IMG/VR virus record: IMGVR_UViG_3300006805_000156
Coordinates: 1-24,338 of that record
Source: a virus
DNA length: 24,338 nucleotides
Strand: one strand, 5' to 3'
The translations under genes were made by a program, and so were the position numbers. Below are positions 15,966-23,525 of the stretch, in pieces. A model generated the notes under the pieces. It saw nothing but the letters and a program-made list of their open reading frames with translations. It was not told the DNA's origin and made no database searches. The number at the start of each line of letters is the position of its first letter. Position 1 is the stretch's first letter.

Positions 15966-16133
15966 TTATTCCTTAATAGCAGATTGTTTCTTTGAAGAAG
16001 TTACTTTAATAGATTGTACTTCTTCAACAACAGAGATTACTTCTACATATTCATCATGTTTACGCATCTCAACTGAATCTACATCATTGAAGGTAAACTC
16101 GTTACCTGTGTGAATACATTTAAATTTAGCCAT
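15966..16133 (-). CDS. Small conserved-type phage protein, 55 residues
   Basis: An ATG at 16133 with a strong AGGAGAG binding site (16139-16145) opens a 55-residue frame ending in TAA (15966-15968). The sequence begins MAKFKCIHTGNEFTF, then DSVEMRKHDEYVEV, a Val/Glu-rich helix, and a Lys-rich tail. Short proteins of this pattern occur next to capsid or tail genes of several podoviruses, with no known function. It lies between the terminator after the capsid gene and the fibre stalk gene, five bases upstream of the latter's ATG. Confidence 0.75.
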   Translation of the reverse strand: MAKFKCIHTGNEFTFNDVDSVEMRKHDEYVEVISVVEEVQSIKVTSSKKQSAIKE

Positions 16134-16153
16134 TATTTCTCTCCTATTAATTC

Positions 16154-16227
16154 TTTAGATATGTACTCTGTTGTGTACATTTAGGTGTTTTTACCTAGAA
16201 CTGTACTGTATCGAATACATATCTAAA
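16154..16227. repeat. 12-base perfect inverted repeat around a structured intergenic region
   Basis: TTTAGATATGTA (16154-16165) is repeated as its reverse complement TACATATCTAAA (16216-16227), 50 bases apart. Between them lies another hairpin, TAGGT-gttttt-ACCTA (16182-16197), and several GTACA/TGTAC elements. The right arm touches the capsid-gene terminator. No clear promoter was found here, though the downstream fibre genes may need one. Confidence 0.6.
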
Positions 16228-16257
16228 AAGGGGAACCCTTATGTAAGAGTCCCCCTT
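16225..16257 (-). terminator. Intrinsic terminator after the major capsid gene
   Basis: On the minus strand AAGGGG (16257-16252) pairs with CCCCTT (16233-16228). The stem continues inward for seven pairs, including GU pairs, to an ACAT loop, and is followed by a T run (16229-16225). It lies 18 bases past the capsid stop. It would limit read-through into the fibre cassette and favour high capsid mRNA levels. Confidence 0.85.
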
Positions 16258-16274
16258 GATATGCTACCTAGCGT

Positions 16275-17198
16275 TTAGGCTGGAACAACCAAGGCAACGG
16301 CAGCGCCATCACGCAGTTCTTTGAAACCGTAGATGGTATCAGCAGTAAACAGAGTACCGAGGTATTCTTGTTTGTACTGAGTCTGTGAACGAACAGATTG
16401 TTGTTCAGCCAACACTGCGAAGTCTTTATGACCAAGCAAACAGACACGAGCAGCAGTAGAACCGCTGGTTGTATCAGCATTTGAGGTAACGAACACTGGA
16501 ATGCCATAGACATTGCCAATCTCACCATTACGGATAGTGTTACCACCACCAGCCTCACCGACGAATGCTTGCTCAGTAAATCGAGCAATACCCATCATCG
16601 TGTTACGAGTGGAAGGAGGAACCATCAGGAAGCGACCATCCATAGGCACATCAGCATCATCAAGACGCTGGATGGCACGACGAATAGCAATATCAGTCAG
16701 TGCGCCCAAGCCAGTGTTTGCTCCGGCAACATAGGCAGTAGTACCGTCAGCGCCGGAAACACCACCAGAGTAAGCAGTAGTGCCTGTACCGCCGTTAACA
16801 CCACGACCAAGCGAGATCAGATCGAAATCAACCTGACGGGCGAGAGCATAGCCTGCATCTTCAGTGTAGAAGCTGCGGAGCGAGGAAAGAGCTTGTGTTT
16901 CCACAATATCTTCGATCAAGCGGCTATATTCATAGTGCTTGTCGATGTTGACAATAACTTCACCTTCAGTAGCAGCAATCAGGGTAACCTGAGCTTGTGC
17001 GCCTTTGAGAGAAGCATTACCACGGGTAGGAGCAGGAATGTGAACGGTGTCACCTTTCTTGCCTTTGAAGCTCATCTTCTTGATGAGGTTAGCCATAACC
17101 AGATTCTTCTGGTAAGAAGCAATGATTTCATCAGACCAGATAGCGGGGATGAAAGTTGCAGCGGTCGTCTTAGTGACGTGAGCGGTTCCGAGAGCCAT
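16275..17198 (-). CDS. Major capsid protein (HK97-type fold)
   Basis: A 307-residue head protein. The N-terminal ~25 residues lead into FIPAIWSDEIIASYQKNLV (16-34), NLIKKMSFKGKKGDTVHIPAP (37-57) and KHYEYSRLIEDIVETQ (87-102), a set typical of podovirus major capsid proteins. The centre has Gly/Thr-rich loops (GVNGGTGTTAYSGG). The C-terminal part includes DVPMDGRFLMVPP, GEIGNVYGIPVFVTSN and YGFKELRDGAAVALVV, the spine-helix to P-domain ending. The length fits an HK97-fold shell protein. A good AAGGAAA binding site precedes the ATG at 17198. The scaffold gene lies directly upstream and a strong terminator directly downstream, as expected for the most abundant product. Confidence 0.92.
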   Translation of the reverse strand: MALGTAHVTKTTAATFIPAIWSDEIIASYQKNLVMANLIKKMSFKGKKGDTVHIPAPTRGNASLKGAQAQVTLIAATEGEVIVNIDKHYEYSRLIEDIVETQALSSLRSFYTEDAGYALARQVDFDLISLGRGVNGGTGTTAYSGGVSGADGTTAYVAGANTGLGALTDIAIRRAIQRLDDADVPMDGRFLMVPPSTRNTMMGIARFTEQAFVGEAGGGNTIRNGEIGNVYGIPVFVTSNADTTSGSTAARVCLLGHKDFAVLAEQQSVRSQTQYKQEYLGTLFTADTIYGFKELRDGAAVALVVPA

Positions 17199-17232
17199 TA
17201 TTAATTTCCTTTAAAGAATGAATGTAATTTGT

Positions 17233-18021
17233 TTATTTAACGCGCCCATCAGCGTATGCCTGCATAATGTCGTCTGACAATGCTTCGTAACGCCTTGGGT
17301 CTGTCATGCGGAGCCTGATAAGGTCTGCACGACGATAGACTTTCTGTGAAGTCTCCCCTGTTCCACCAACGTCCACGGATGCAGCTTGCAAGTTCTTCTT
17401 CAAGGCTTGAGTGCCTTCTTCTTTTGCTTGATTGCTGCGAGTACCGCGAATCTGTTTGAACGTAGTTAATAGTTCATCGGCTGATTGAAAGTCGTAATTG
17501 GAATCTGCCTGTGCGTACATATTTAGACGCAACTGAGAACCTTTTACCCAATCAATGAATTCACCATCCTTAGTTACTTCTGCAAAGTCAGGGTGCTTCT
17601 TTTGGAGCATGGCCTGTGTTTGCATCTGCTTCATCTCGCGTGTAGCTTGTTTAGCAGCTAGTACATCGGGGTGGTTATCTACAGCTTGTCGAACTGCCTT
17701 CTTAGGGTCTTCAAAGAAATCAATCTCTTGATTATCTTCTACCTGAGCACTGGACTCTTTAGATTGTTTTGGATAGAGTTGTTGTTTAAGTAGTTCATCT
17801 GCCAACTTACGAACTTCGCCTACTTCTTGTGCCTGTCTACCGATCAGCTTCTCAGCCTCTTGGTGCATATTCACAATATCTTCAAGACTCTTGCCCGAGT
17901 ATTTATCGGGAATCTTGGGTTTCTCAGCTACAATAGGAGCATCATCTAGCTCATTATTATTCTGTTCGTTTGGAGTATCAAATTCACTCTCAAACACTTC
18001 TTCGGGATCAATCAATGCCAT
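17233..18021 (-). CDS. Capsid scaffolding protein
   Basis: A 262-residue acidic, helical protein. The N-terminus is strongly acidic (DPEEVFESEFD; NNNELDD), with KIPDKYSGKSLEDIVNMHQEAEKLIG (36-61) of the type shared by many podovirus scaffolds. Coiled-coil segments follow around 62-150. A basic C-terminus (YRRADLIRLRMTDPRRYEAL, then DDIMQAYADGRVK) is the likely capsid-binding end. The gene stands immediately upstream of the major capsid gene. It would guide procapsid assembly and then leave or be degraded. An AGGAAAGG binding site lies just ahead of ATG 18021. Confidence 0.88.
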   Translation of the reverse strand: MALIDPEEVFESEFDTPNEQNNNELDDAPIVAEKPKIPDKYSGKSLEDIVNMHQEAEKLIGRQAQEVGEVRKLADELLKQQLYPKQSKESSAQVEDNQEIDFFEDPKKAVRQAVDNHPDVLAAKQATREMKQMQTQAMLQKKHPDFAEVTKDGEFIDWVKGSQLRLNMYAQADSNYDFQSADELLTTFKQIRGTRSNQAKEEGTQALKKNLQAASVDVGGTGETSQKVYRRADLIRLRMTDPRRYEALSDDIMQAYADGRVK

Positions 18022-18081
18022 ACTGCTATACCTTTCCTGCCAATTACGGTTCTAGGATAATTAAAAATGAACTCCAAGAGA

Positions 18082-18324
18082 TTATTCGCCATGAGAGGCG
18101 GCTCTTTTCTGTTCTTGTTGTTGCTTTTCAGCACGCTTTCGTACCCACGAATCTGCTGCGCCGGGAAAGTCTCCTGAGACTCCTTCCAACGTGACATGAG
18201 GCGTGGATATGATTCTTACCGCATCTTTGCTGCAAACTGAACATTTGCAAGTGCGAATTGTTTCATCAATAAACCGTTCAGTGATGTGATTATTTGAACA
18301 CTTAAATTCAAAGATACGCCTCAT
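18082..18324 (-). CDS. Small zinc-ribbon protein, FmdB-like
   Basis: An 80-residue protein. It has FEFKC at 5-9, His13, then CKCSVC at 26-31 (Cys26, Cys28, Cys31): a compact zinc-binding knuckle of the FmdB/regulatory-protein type often found in phage head operons. After it come TPHVTLEGVSGDFPGAADSW (41-60) and a basic, Gln-rich helix (KRAEKQQQEQKR). The middle motif is typical of the phage members of this family. Its role is unknown. The ATG overlaps the stop of the preceding gene by four bases (ATGA), so the two are translated together. It could bind nucleic acid or be a structural factor in head assembly. Confidence 0.75.
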   Translation of the reverse strand: MRRIFEFKCSNNHITERFIDETIRTCKCSVCSKDAVRIISTPHVTLEGVSGDFPGAADSWVRKRAEKQQQEQKRAASHGE

Positions 18325-18551
18325 GAGATTAAGTCCTCATAAGATTGTTCACACATTGCCTTACGATTTAAAACCAGATCAAGAATATCTAGCTGACCTT
18401 TACGGAAAAATAGATTGTTGCTATCTGTAGTAGCTGATATATCGTTGATACTGGATTTAAGTGTTTTGAAGTCTTCCATCAAATCCTTCCACCCTTGAGT
18501 GGAGAATGTGTTGAAAGAGGCTTCATAATATCGTTGTAACTCTTTATCCAT
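18321..18551 (-). CDS. Small phage protein of unknown function, first gene after the head promoter
   Basis: A 76-residue helical protein. The patterns YYEASFNTFSTQGWKDLMED (8-27) and LFFRKGQLDILDLVLN (47-62) recur in podoviruses upstream of scaffold and capsid genes, always unnamed. It is the first gene downstream of the promoter at 18589-18617. The only binding site, AAAGG at 18562-18566, can pair with CCTTT just before the ATG. Role unknown; the position suggests a head-assembly or regulatory accessory. Confidence 0.7.
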   Translation of the reverse strand: MDKELQRYYEASFNTFSTQGWKDLMEDFKTLKSSINDISATTDSNNLFFRKGQLDILDLVLNRKAMCEQSYEDLIS

Positions 18552-18552
18552 T

Positions 18553-18566
18553 AAAGGAGAGCCTTT
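18553..18566 (-). promoter_or_regulatory. Small hairpin covering the ribosome binding site
   Basis: On the minus strand AAAGG (18566-18562), loop CTCT, CCTTT (18557-18553) form a five-pair stem that includes the only Shine-Dalgarno-like sequence of the gene starting at 18551. It is short and may only tune translation. Confidence 0.35.
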
Positions 18567-18575
18567 CTATTTAAT

Positions 18576-18621
18576 TTGTCAAGTATATATTGTATCATTT
18601 ATACAACACATTGTCAAGTAT
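18576..18621 (-). promoter_or_regulatory. Operator-like repeats at the head promoter
   Basis: An 11-base direct repeat TTGTCAAGTAT (plus reading) lies at 18611-18621, covering the -35, and at 18576-18586, covering the predicted start site; they are 35 bases apart. A separate inverted repeat TTGTAT-catt t-ATACAA (18590-18606) covers the -10 and part of the spacer. Both would be well placed for a regulator. Chance AT-rich similarity is not excluded. Confidence 0.45.
18589..18617 (-). promoter_or_regulatory. Sigma-70 promoter of the head-gene operon
   Basis: On the minus strand TTGACA (18617-18612), a 17-base spacer, then TACAAT (18594-18589). This is close to the bacterial consensus and places the start near 18582. 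It drives the 76-residue gene, the zinc-ribbon gene, scaffold and capsid. It shows that these late genes can be read by host-type RNA polymerase. Confidence 0.85.
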
Positions 18622-18652
18622 TATTTACTATTATTCGCTAAATAGTTAATAA
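18621..18652. other. AT-rich hairpin upstream of the head promoter
   Basis: TTATT-t-ACTATT (18621-18632) pairs with AATAGT-t-AATAA (18641-18652), with one T/T mismatch and an eight-base loop. It lies between the 82-residue gene and the promoter. It has no T run on the minus strand, so it is a weak terminator candidate at best. Confidence 0.45.
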
Positions 18653-18659
18653 AAGATGA

Positions 18660-18908
18660 TTATGCCCATACTCGAATAGGTTGTTTAGGCTCTATACTGA
18701 AGGGAAGCAGAGTAATAAGCTGCTCTTCAGTAAGTTCCCCTCTAATATTAACGTGCCAGCCGGGAAGAGGAACCATTACTGGCCCTTCCTCAGTCATTTC
18801 AGTAGTGGGTTTTGAAATAACACCAATTACATCAGTGCTGCCTTGGAAGCCAGTCAACAAAGTAACTGCTTCATCCTCACTATTGAATTTTAAGAAGTAA
18901 TCACTCAT
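18660..18908 (-). CDS. Small phage protein of unknown function after the head fibre
   Basis: An 82-residue protein with MSDYFLKFNSEDEAVTLL at the N-terminus, a TDVIGVISKP segment (25-34), PLPGWHVNIRGEL (48-60) and a PIRVWA end. Short proteins with this MSDYFLKF ... PLPGWHVN ... RVWA pattern are frequent in podoviruses beside fibre genes, with no assigned function. Its ATG overlaps the stop of the 865-residue fibre gene by four bases (ATGA), so they are co-translated. A fibre-associated or chaperone role is possible. It is the last gene before the head promoter region. Confidence 0.7.
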   Translation of the reverse strand: MSDYFLKFNSEDEAVTLLTGFQGSTDVIGVISKPTTEMTEEGPVMVPLPGWHVNIRGELTEEQLITLLPFSIEPKQPIRVWA

Positions 18909-21502
18909 GCTGTAATTCCTTGTAGTTCTGTGTTAGATAAGCGGCGAGGAAAGTAGATGGTTTGCTGTATGTGGCCGTTCAGGTATGCACTACCATCACT
19001 TCCTATATTTAGCTGGAAGATTCCTGTAGGTATGGTTCCAAGGTTATCTAAATTTGACAATACGCCATTTCTAGCTGCCGCAAAATCATTTAATTTATAT
19101 CCAAACGCAATTGACTCAAGTGCATTCGCTACGGGAGCACCAATAGCTAATGTGGACTGCGTAACACCTAATGCAGTTACCTGTGCATACGGCCCCGTAG
19201 AACCTGACGAATTAGACCCGAGAATAGCAAGCGAGTTTGAGGAAATTCCACTATTAGCACTTATAACTCGTGTACTGGTTGGTGAGGAGCCAGCTAAAAA
19301 CTCACTATAAAAGCTACCCTCAGTCGGGTTATACCAACTACTGAAGTTATCCCCAACCATAGTTACAACATCGGCAGCACGAGTTACTTGGCTGTCTACT
19401 GTGGGGATGTAGCTGGTGGCGAAGGAGCCTGCTTCCAGTTGAGCGCCCCAAAGATATAAACCAGAACCGAGCACACCCGTATAGATTGTTGTAGTTTCCC
19501 ACAACTGAAGCCTACATATCAAAGTTGCAGTGGTTTGCGCTGTAAAAGTCATAGAGACTCTGAACCATCCATTGGACAGTTCTTGAAATTCACTAGACAA
19601 ATAGCCTGTTCCACTCGGATTAGAAATAGTCTTTGTTCTAGGGTTAAACACTAATGTGATATTTGCGGCCGTGGCAACGCGCAGATACAGGGATCGGTTA
19701 GCACTAAGTCCATCTTTAACAAAAACTGACCATGTGTATGTGGTCCCTGCTGTGACTGCTATAGGGCGGTCAGCAGCATAATGCTCACCTGTTGTTCCCG
19801 TATCCGTAATTAAATCGGCAGTGAGGGTATTGTTTGGAGCATTTATCGCATCAGGCGATACAGTAGTTCCTATGCTTGCGGTTATCACCTCACTATTAAG
19901 AGCCAGATTAGTCCTCTGCTCCTCAATTAACAATCCCTTCGGAGCCAGCGTCACAGGGTCGTAGTCGAAGCGTGGGCCGTAGTAAGCCGTTGAAGTAGGT
20001 GCTGCACCGGGGTTGTAGACGTAAGGGTCTAGGGAGGCGCTGTCTGAGAATTGAGCACCCCATAAGTAGAGTCCAGAAGTTCCGTCACCTGTGTAAGATG
20101 AAGGACTTGCATTGGAATTCTGACTAATACGAATTTGACGTGTTGGTGTTGCAGCGGCTTGTACTGTGAACTCAATACTACATCTGTACCATCCATTTCC
20201 AGCATTAACAATAGTCGCTATTGAATCTGGTGAGGGTGTCCCAGCAACTCCTGTAACCAAGTTAAAGCCCGCTATAAGATTAGCACCTGCGGGGCCAATG
20301 GCTGTAACAATTAACTGAAGAAAGTCTCTTCCCGCTGCTTTTGCATAAACGCTATAGGTTAAAACTTGCCCTATAACTGCTAAGCTAGTTCCACTCGGCG
20401 TAGTATAGTGAGGCCCTGTTGAGGTGTCTTCAATGAGCTTATCGGCAGTAAGAGAAGCATCGGGCGCAACTATCGCATTTGCTGTAACGCTTGCTCCTGA
20501 TTTGCTCCAAGCAGCATTATCAAACTCTTGAGTAAACCCAAGCTGGTTCTTCATAGTCGTTGTGTAGTAGGGCTGGAGAGCGCCTATGTTGAGTTGAGCA
20601 CCCCAGATGTAGATGCCTGAAGTTCCATTGCCTGTGTAGGATGCGGTGTTGTCTGCGGAACCGATAGAAATTCTCATACTTGGAGTTGTTGCCCCCGTTG
20701 CAGACGACACGGAAACAGAAAACCGCCGCCAACCATTACCAAAATTGGTCGCAGACGCTAAGGACACCGTGCCATTTGTTGTGCCTTGCGCCCCAGTTAC
20801 CGTATTAAACCATACACGATTGTTGACGCCCGCTTTGTCTGTTAAGCCAACAGCAACCCAAGTACGTTCTGCTGATTTTACAAATACCGACACCGTATAA
20901 GTTGTACTATCACTGAGTGTTATTGATTGCAAGGTCAAATGACCAGAAAGTGCAGTATCTTCCACCAGCTTGTCAGCAGTCAAAGAGCCATCAGGCGCAG
21001 CCATACTATTGGTGGTTACTGTGCTATTGCTCTTAGTCCAAGCAGCATTGTCAAACTGCTCAGAGTAAGTAAGCAGGTTGTTCGGAGCAGACTGAATAAA
21101 CCCATCTGGCCCTGTCACCGTGGCATCGGAGGCCCGTGTGAAGGTAACGCGTGAATCTAATGCTGCCCCATTAGTGAAGTCAAGCATCAAAGAAGCATCC
21201 CCTGCCATTGCATATCCATAAGGAATGTAGCCTACATCATTTACCTGCCAAGCATCAGCAGCCGAAGTATCTACATACACAGGTACATAATCGTTGAATG
21301 GCATACTTTTCGGTGTCAGCGTAACAGAAGAAACATTGATATAACCATTATTGTCATATGAGTTTTCAACACCTCCTGTTGATAACTTTACAGGAATATA
21401 GTCAGTCCAACGCTTGAGTCCAACAACATTAGTTAAGAAGGACACCCGCATCTGTGACTGTCCATTAGAAGCAAAGTTAGAAGGGTATGTTTGTGGAACC
21501 AT
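18905..21502 (-). CDS. Head (spike) fibre or tail fibre with three repeated sugar-binding-like modules
   Basis: An 865-residue virion fibre. Residues 1-~100 are an attachment region (MRVSFLTNVVGLKRWTDYIPV, 18-38, in part). Then come three similar jelly-roll modules: 141-313, 320-495 and 530-700. Each begins with an NLLTYSEQFDNAAWTKS-like segment, has SLTADKL(V/I)EDT, and closes with an (I/L)Y(I/L)WGAQ motif. A final beta-rich domain (about 710-865) resembles a LamG/concanavalin-type head (SIAFGYKLNDFAAARNG; IGSDGSAYLNGHIQQTIYFPRRLSNTEL in part). The gene lies between portal and scaffold, not with the tail fibres, which is typical of genes for phage head spike fibres. The start overlaps the portal stop by one base. 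It probably binds host surface sugars. Head location is inferred from position. Confidence 0.75.
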   Translation of the reverse strand: MVPQTYPSNFASNGQSQMRVSFLTNVVGLKRWTDYIPVKLSTGGVENSYDNNGYINVSSVTLTPKSMPFNDYVPVYVDTSAADAWQVNDVGYIPYGYAMAGDASLMLDFTNGAALDSRVTFTRASDATVTGPDGFIQSAPNNLLTYSEQFDNAAWTKSNSTVTTNSMAAPDGSLTADKLVEDTALSGHLTLQSITLSDSTTYTVSVFVKSAERTWVAVGLTDKAGVNNRVWFNTVTGAQGTTNGTVSLASATNFGNGWRRFSVSVSSATGATTPSMRISIGSADNTASYTGNGTSGIYIWGAQLNIGALQPYYTTTMKNQLGFTQEFDNAAWSKSGASVTANAIVAPDASLTADKLIEDTSTGPHYTTPSGTSLAVIGQVLTYSVYAKAAGRDFLQLIVTAIGPAGANLIAGFNLVTGVAGTPSPDSIATIVNAGNGWYRCSIEFTVQAAATPTRQIRISQNSNASPSSYTGDGTSGLYLWGAQFSDSASLDPYVYNPGAAPTSTAYYGPRFDYDPVTLAPKGLLIEEQRTNLALNSEVITASIGTTVSPDAINAPNNTLTADLITDTGTTGEHYAADRPIAVTAGTTYTWSVFVKDGLSANRSLYLRVATAANITLVFNPRTKTISNPSGTGYLSSEFQELSNGWFRVSMTFTAQTTATLICRLQLWETTTIYTGVLGSGLYLWGAQLEAGSFATSYIPTVDSQVTRAADVVTMVGDNFSSWYNPTEGSFYSEFLAGSSPTSTRVISANSGISSNSLAILGSNSSGSTGPYAQVTALGVTQSTLAIGAPVANALESIAFGYKLNDFAAARNGVLSNLDNLGTIPTGIFQLNIGSDGSAYLNGHIQQTIYFPRRLSNTELQGITA

Positions 21503-23508
21503 TATTTATTTCCCATTTGTAATGTAGCAATTCGCTCATTGGATTGAATATCAGCAGCTTTAAGATTAACTGTTTTCTCTTTAAGCATCATCTCAGCCAG
21601 TTTCAAACGCTTCTCAAAGCTGTCACCTTGATCTAAGTTTGTAGCTGCTGCCTGAACCATACGAACTTGTTGTTCTTGTGGAATCATCTGAGTCTCTACA
21701 GTAATCTTCTGAGTCTCTGCCTGCTTCTTCATAGCACTTGCACTGACATCGGCTACTTGAGCTGCTGCAAGCTGTTGTGCTGCTTGTTGCTGTGCCTGTT
21801 GAGCTTGTGCTGCATTAGGGTCTGGTTGACTCATCTTCTCTAAGCCTGTCATCAGTTCAGCGCGGTTAGAAAGACTGGAGTTACCGAGAATACCTTTAAG
21901 CAACAAAGGCAATACAGGAGTATTAGGGCCAAGTGTCTGCAACAAGCCAATAAGCTGCTGTTGTTCAAACTCACGAGCCAATACACCAAGAGTATCTGTA
22001 GGCACAAAGACCATATCGACAGAAGGATAACGCTCAGGGTCAAACTGCATATAGCGATAGGCTGCTTTATTGATAAAAGGAATCATAAAGTCTTCTTGGA
22101 AGTTCACCAAAGTACGTTTGTACTTCTTGATGATACCTGCCATAGCCATCGACATCCCTTGCTGACCACCTTCACGAGGGACGCTTGAGGGCAATCCTGC
22201 GGAGTCTACAGTGCCAGTAGCTTGAAGCAACATACGCTCAAAGTTCTGAGCCGCCGCTGCTGCATTACCGTCTGTCTGTCCGAAGTGGAATGGAAAGATA
22301 ATATCTCCGGGTGGGCCGTTAGTGAGAATAGCTTTACCCGGCTTAACTTCAAACTTAGCACCTCGTGGAAGCCGTGTAGCATCCATAGCGATCATAGGGG
22401 CTGTAGTGAGGGCTAGAGAATCCATATGAGCACGCAGTTGACCGTCAATGGCCTTCTGCATATTGTATGCCTTCTCTACAGTTCCTCGTCCGTGGAAGCG
22501 ACCCGGTACAGTATCATCTTGGTAGGCGATTACAGGACGATCTTTCATCATGTAGGGGTTCTCTTCAGCTTTAAGGAGAACAGAATCGTTAGCAATGACG
22601 ATAATAGCCTCTACAAGCCCTGAATAATCATCAGCTACAGAGTCTTCAGGGAACAGGTCTACAACCTCTTTACCGTCATTCTCCAGCCCTAAGAGGTACT
22701 CTTTAGGCACTAAACCGTAGTAAGTGATGATCTTAACCTTATCATCTTGATAGTTACGAAGTTCCTGAGTAGGTTCCAAGGAAGTATCGTCATATTCAGG
22801 TGTAATATCTACTTTCTTGTAAATACCGCGTTCCATACCTTCAATAATTTTGTGAATTGATACATATTTCTCAATTGCACATCCCATAGCTTCATCAATA
22901 GAGTCTGCATTAGGGTCAATAAGGAAGTTCTTGGGGTTTACAGGCTTAATTCGTACACTTGTACGCTGAGATTCTGTAACACCAATAGCTGCTGTGCCTT
23001 GAATACCCGGCATAGCCTGTGTAGCTGGCTTATATTGTGTTTCACTCTTGATAATGATCTCACCGATACCTGTACCGTAGATTTCAGCCATCAATTCAAT
23101 GTGGTCGATACTTTTCTTGATCTTATCCTTCTTAAAGTCTTCCATCAACTGAGCTTTAAGAGCTTCTACGTCCATTGGGTTGCCATCTACGTCTTTCAAG
23201 TCATCTTGAATATCGAAGAATTCACCCTGACCGAAGATAGCTTCGATGATCTCTGCGTGCCGGGTCTCCACAGCCTGTTGAGTGGCAGGTGAGATGATAC
23301 GGCTACGCTCTGAGTCACGAGTCTTGTCCTCTGCTGCCCACTGACCACGGAAGATACGCTCATACTCTTCCCACAAATCAAGGAAGTTAGAGTCTCGATA
23401 GTCGCGCCAGTGATCAAGATGGTCTACAACCCATTCAGTAAGCTCTTTCTCACTGTCCGTAGGTTCTTCCCACTCGGGCATATCCTTTTTACTTTTATTT
23501 GTAGCCAT
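21502..23508 (-). CDS. Portal protein (head-tail connector)
   Basis: A 668-residue portal that forms the ring at the capsid vertex through which DNA enters and leaves. The N-terminus is charged and helical (LDLWEEYERIFRGQWAAEDK, 43-62), followed by RSRIISPATQQAVETRHAEI (68-87). The core includes AEIYGTGIGEIIIK and the portal marker NPKNFLIDPNADSIDEAMGC. The C-terminal region (about 550-668) is Gln/Ala-rich and helical (barrel/crown region). The size is typical of podovirus portals of the SU10/phiEco32 or P22 kind. It lies just downstream of the terminase gene (17-base gap) and is followed by the head fibre with a one-base overlap. Confidence 0.9.
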   Translation of the reverse strand: MATNKSKKDMPEWEEPTDSEKELTEWVVDHLDHWRDYRDSNFLDLWEEYERIFRGQWAAEDKTRDSERSRIISPATQQAVETRHAEIIEAIFGQGEFFDIQDDLKDVDGNPMDVEALKAQLMEDFKKDKIKKSIDHIELMAEIYGTGIGEIIIKSETQYKPATQAMPGIQGTAAIGVTESQRTSVRIKPVNPKNFLIDPNADSIDEAMGCAIEKYVSIHKIIEGMERGIYKKVDITPEYDDTSLEPTQELRNYQDDKVKIITYYGLVPKEYLLGLENDGKEVVDLFPEDSVADDYSGLVEAIIVIANDSVLLKAEENPYMMKDRPVIAYQDDTVPGRFHGRGTVEKAYNMQKAIDGQLRAHMDSLALTTAPMIAMDATRLPRGAKFEVKPGKAILTNGPPGDIIFPFHFGQTDGNAAAAAQNFERMLLQATGTVDSAGLPSSVPREGGQQGMSMAMAGIIKKYKRTLVNFQEDFMIPFINKAAYRYMQFDPERYPSVDMVFVPTDTLGVLAREFEQQQLIGLLQTLGPNTPVLPLLLKGILGNSSLSNRAELMTGLEKMSQPDPNAAQAQQAQQQAAQQLAAAQVADVSASAMKKQAETQKITVETQMIPQEQQVRMVQAAATNLDQGDSFEKRLKLAEMMLKEKTVNLKAADIQSNERIATLQMGNK

Positions 23509-23525
23509 TTGTTCCTTGTTGTTAA

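Noticed and set aside
16569-17204. 211-residue open frame on the plus strand opposite the major capsid gene
   Set aside because: It is fully antisense to a clear capsid gene, has no binding site, and its Ser/Thr/Asn-rich sequence is what the capsid codons give when read backwards.
18012-18197. 61-residue minus-strand frame overlapping scaffold start and zinc-ribbon gene
   Set aside because: It runs in another frame through the end of the zinc-ribbon gene and the scaffold leader, with no binding site and no recognisable pattern.
18577-18582. Second TTGACA on the minus strand as another promoter
   Set aside because: No -10-like sequence stands 16-18 bases downstream. It is better read as the second copy of the direct repeat.
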